From positions 372,001 to 436,000 of the forward strand of contig MAAO01000002.1 in the NCBI GenBank assembly GCA_002163155.1: a stretch of DNA of 64,000 nucleotides, written 5' to 3'. The DNA is from Halobacteriovorax marinus (GTDB taxonomy: Bacteria > Bdellovibrionota > Bacteriovoracia > Bacteriovoracales > Bacteriovoracaceae). The position numbers were made by a program, and so were the translations under genes. Within the stretch, counting starts at the first letter, position 1, and the number at the start of each line of letters is the position of its first letter. Positions 61,513-64,000 of this stretch are shown in pieces. The notes under the pieces are model-generated. The model searched no databases. It had not been told where the DNA came from and saw only the letters and a list, made by a program, of their open reading frames with translations.

Positions 61513-61528
61513 TTCACATTTGTGAAAC
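61513..61528. repeat. Perfect short hairpin, 7-bp arms
   Basis: TTTCACA-TT-TGTGAAA, between tgt and the exported zinc-protease gene, immediately left of the longer hairpin at 61531. Confidence 0.6.
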
Positions 61529-61530
61529 TC

Positions 61531-61559
61531 TCTCCTGCAACGTGTTGTTACAAGAGAGA
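61531..61559 (-). terminator. Long hairpin after tgt
   Basis: CTCTCTTGTAAC / AACAC / GTTGCAGGAGAG read leftward: 12 paired positions (two G-T pairs) with a 5-base loop, beginning 11 bases after the tgt stop. The T-run after it is weak (AGTTTCAC), so it could end tgt or act as a leader structure of the next gene, 83 bases on. Confidence 0.5.
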
Positions 61560-61569
61560 AGGTCAATAT

Positions 61570-62721
<1,152 letters not shown>

Positions 62722-62804
62722 CTAAATAGTTTTAACAGTTTATGACAGAAAAAGGCCTTAATTTCCAGTAGTAAGCAACATGTATGAAGCAATTCCATGG
62801 GTAT

Positions 62805-64000
62805 TTATGGATTTATACTAAAAAAATCTAAATTCTTATTCTTTAGGGCCTGATTTAAACGATTTAGAGAGTCTACTAACTCCGAAACTTTGGGGAGAGT
62901 CGTAAATTCAGTTAAGGATTCTAAGTAAGTCTGAATACTGACTAAGTAGATTGAGTACTTTTCTAATAGCTCTTTTCTCTTATCTAACTCTTTACCTTCA
63001 TTCATGACTTTTAGAGAATTCTCAAAAAAGAAATCATAGACGCTAGCAATTTCTAAATCAGTAATGTCTTTCTTTGTTTCACTAATTGTCTTTAGAAGGT
63101 CTAGAGTTTTGGACCAGTCCCACGAATTGGCTGTATCAGTATTCTTTAGAATTTTATAATTTTGAAAGAGATTACTTACTTGTTTTTTGGCAAAATTTGC
63201 ATGTTTAAGTTCTGAATTAGACTTATAGATTATAGCTTGTCCTTTTAGGTTGAGGACCATCACCTGAATTTTGTAATACTTAGAAGAGCGATATTCACTA
63301 AATAAAAGAAATTTCTTTGGAGTAGAGTAGTAAGAGATTTTGGACTTGGGCTGCACTTGTAATTGGCCCATTAATTGGCTTTTTAGTGCCGAAAGATCTT
63401 TAAAGAATGGACCATGGTTTATAAATAAATGGAGAGGATCGTTGAAATTTAAATTTAATGAGTTAAGAATCACTTTTTTCAATTGATCAAAAGCGGCCGG
63501 TGAGAAGTCCCTACTTTTTTTACTGTTTAAATTCTCTAAAAGATCTGGATAGTGAATTGCAAACATAGGATTTACATCTCTATTATCTTTAATTGATTTT
63601 AGAATATTAAAATCTGTAAAATATTGTACTTTTAACCATTTAAGTTTCTTCTCCATTTGATAGAAATCAACACCAGGGATAACCTTTTTCTTAAAAGGCT
63701 TTATAGTTGGCAAGATAGTAATTCTCTTATCCCACTTTCCTGAAAACTTTGCTTTCATAGAACTAGATGGCCAGATTCTCTTTATCTTATGGTCTTTCTT
63801 TATTTTGATAGGTCTTTGTTCAGTGATGTTGATTGTTTTAAATGAATCCAAATTTAAAATAATTGGAGTCACAATTGGAGTTAAGAGAAATAGTGGGAAA
63901 AAGAGAAATATTCCGACTATCTGCAGAGATTTAGAGGGGACAGAAAGTCTTGAACCCGTGAGCACTTCTTTAAGAGTTCTCTTTTTTACGATACTAGGAA
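62805..64000 (-). CDS. Membrane-anchored hypothetical protein (5' end outside window)
   Basis: The frame is open to the right edge of the window, with no ATG and no stop between 63966 and 64000 in frame. A GTG at 63965 exists but lacks a clear ribosome site, so the gene probably starts beyond the window. About 398 residues are visible: a basic N-terminal segment (VKKRTLKEVLTGSRLS), one membrane helix (IVGIFLFFPLFLLTPIVTPIIL), a basic stretch (RPIKIKKDHKIKRIWPSS) and a long helical soluble part with no recognised domain. Likely attached to the inner membrane. Confidence 0.72.
   Translation of the reverse strand, partial: PSIVKKRTLKEVLTGSRLSVPSKSLQIVGIFLFFPLFLLTPIVTPIILNLDSFKTINITEQRPIKIKKDHKIKRIWPSSSMKAKFSGKWDKRITILPTIKPFKKKVIPGVDFYQMEKKLKWLKVQYFTDFNILKSIKDNRDVNPMFAIHYPDLLENLNSKKSRDFSPAAFDQLKKVILNSLNLNFNDPLHLFINHGPFFKDLSALKSQLMGQLQVQPKSKISYYSTPKKFLLFSEYRSSKYYKIQVMVLNLKGQAIIYKSNSELKHANFAKKQVSNLFQNYKILKNTDTANSWDWSKTLDLLKTISETKKDITDLEIASVYDFFFENSLKVMNEGKELDKRKELLEKYSIYLVSIQTYLESLTEFTTLPKVSELVDSLNRLNQALKNKNLDFFSINP

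Overview
The window is ordinary chromosome from a low-GC, Gram-negative bacterium. The mix of genes fits a marine member of the Bdellovibrionota (Bacteriovoracaceae, Halobacteriovorax-like): a complete Na+-pumping NQR, an outer-membrane heptose enzyme (HldD), TatC, many short exported proteins and lipoproteins with no recognisable family, several secreted proteases, a PilZ protein and stray flagellar-motor parts. The taxonomic call is inference from gene content and base composition; there is no rRNA or phylogenetic marker alignment behind it. I see no insertion sequences, prophage, CRISPR array or integrase. Coding density is very high, and nearly all tail-to-tail gene pairs overlap or abut at their stop codons.

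1-5.8 kb: the end of an unidentified gene, a hypothetical protein, a two-helix K+ channel, a small membrane protein, a MATE transporter overlapping a methyltransferase, a membrane histidine kinase and a YchJ/SEC-C protein. 6.0-11.8 kb: nqrABCDEF, closed by a strong terminator. 12-17.3 kb: an exported protein behind a consensus-matching sigma-54 promoter, a YbjQ-YbjQ-M48 protease operon, a PAS histidine kinase, then apbE and nqrM, the two accessory genes that flavinylate and mature the NQR complex. 17.4-23.7 kb: two very long coiled-coil proteins, one ending in GYF-like and PilZ domains, with a methyltransferase between them; then tRNA-Leu(UAA).

23.9-36.6 kb: an unknown lipoprotein; an isolated nuoB-nuoCD-nuoI set (the peripheral Q-module of complex I with no other subunits here, and with both classical quinone ligands of NuoD changed); a glycosyltransferase; a leftward operon of a C92-type hydrolase, a 2-hydroxyacid dehydrogenase, an agmatinase-like enzyme and Aat; map coupled to a BFD-type Fe-S protein; tatC and a tiny exported protein. 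36.8-47.4 kb: hldD followed by a free-standing FliG C-terminal domain, a 961-residue exported protein, small exported proteins around a palindromic operator candidate, a HugZ-like protein, a LysR regulator, a one-cysteine IscA-like protein, an M61 peptidase and a phosphopantetheinyl transferase.

47.5-64 kb: glutamine synthetase III, a METTL25/RRNAD1-like methyltransferase, murD, an M24 aminopeptidase, a membrane-anchored matrixin with a beta-barrel partner, serC, an orphan periplasmic binding protein, a cluster of exported proteins including a papain-like lipoprotein and a zinc protease, tgt, and a membrane-anchored protein that runs off the right edge.

The themes that tie genes together are sodium-based respiration (nqr plus apbE/nqrM, with the odd Q-module), Fe-S handling (two degenerate carrier-like proteins), and an unusually large set of exported hydrolases and orphan signalling or cytoskeletal proteins, as expected for a predatory or surface-active lifestyle.
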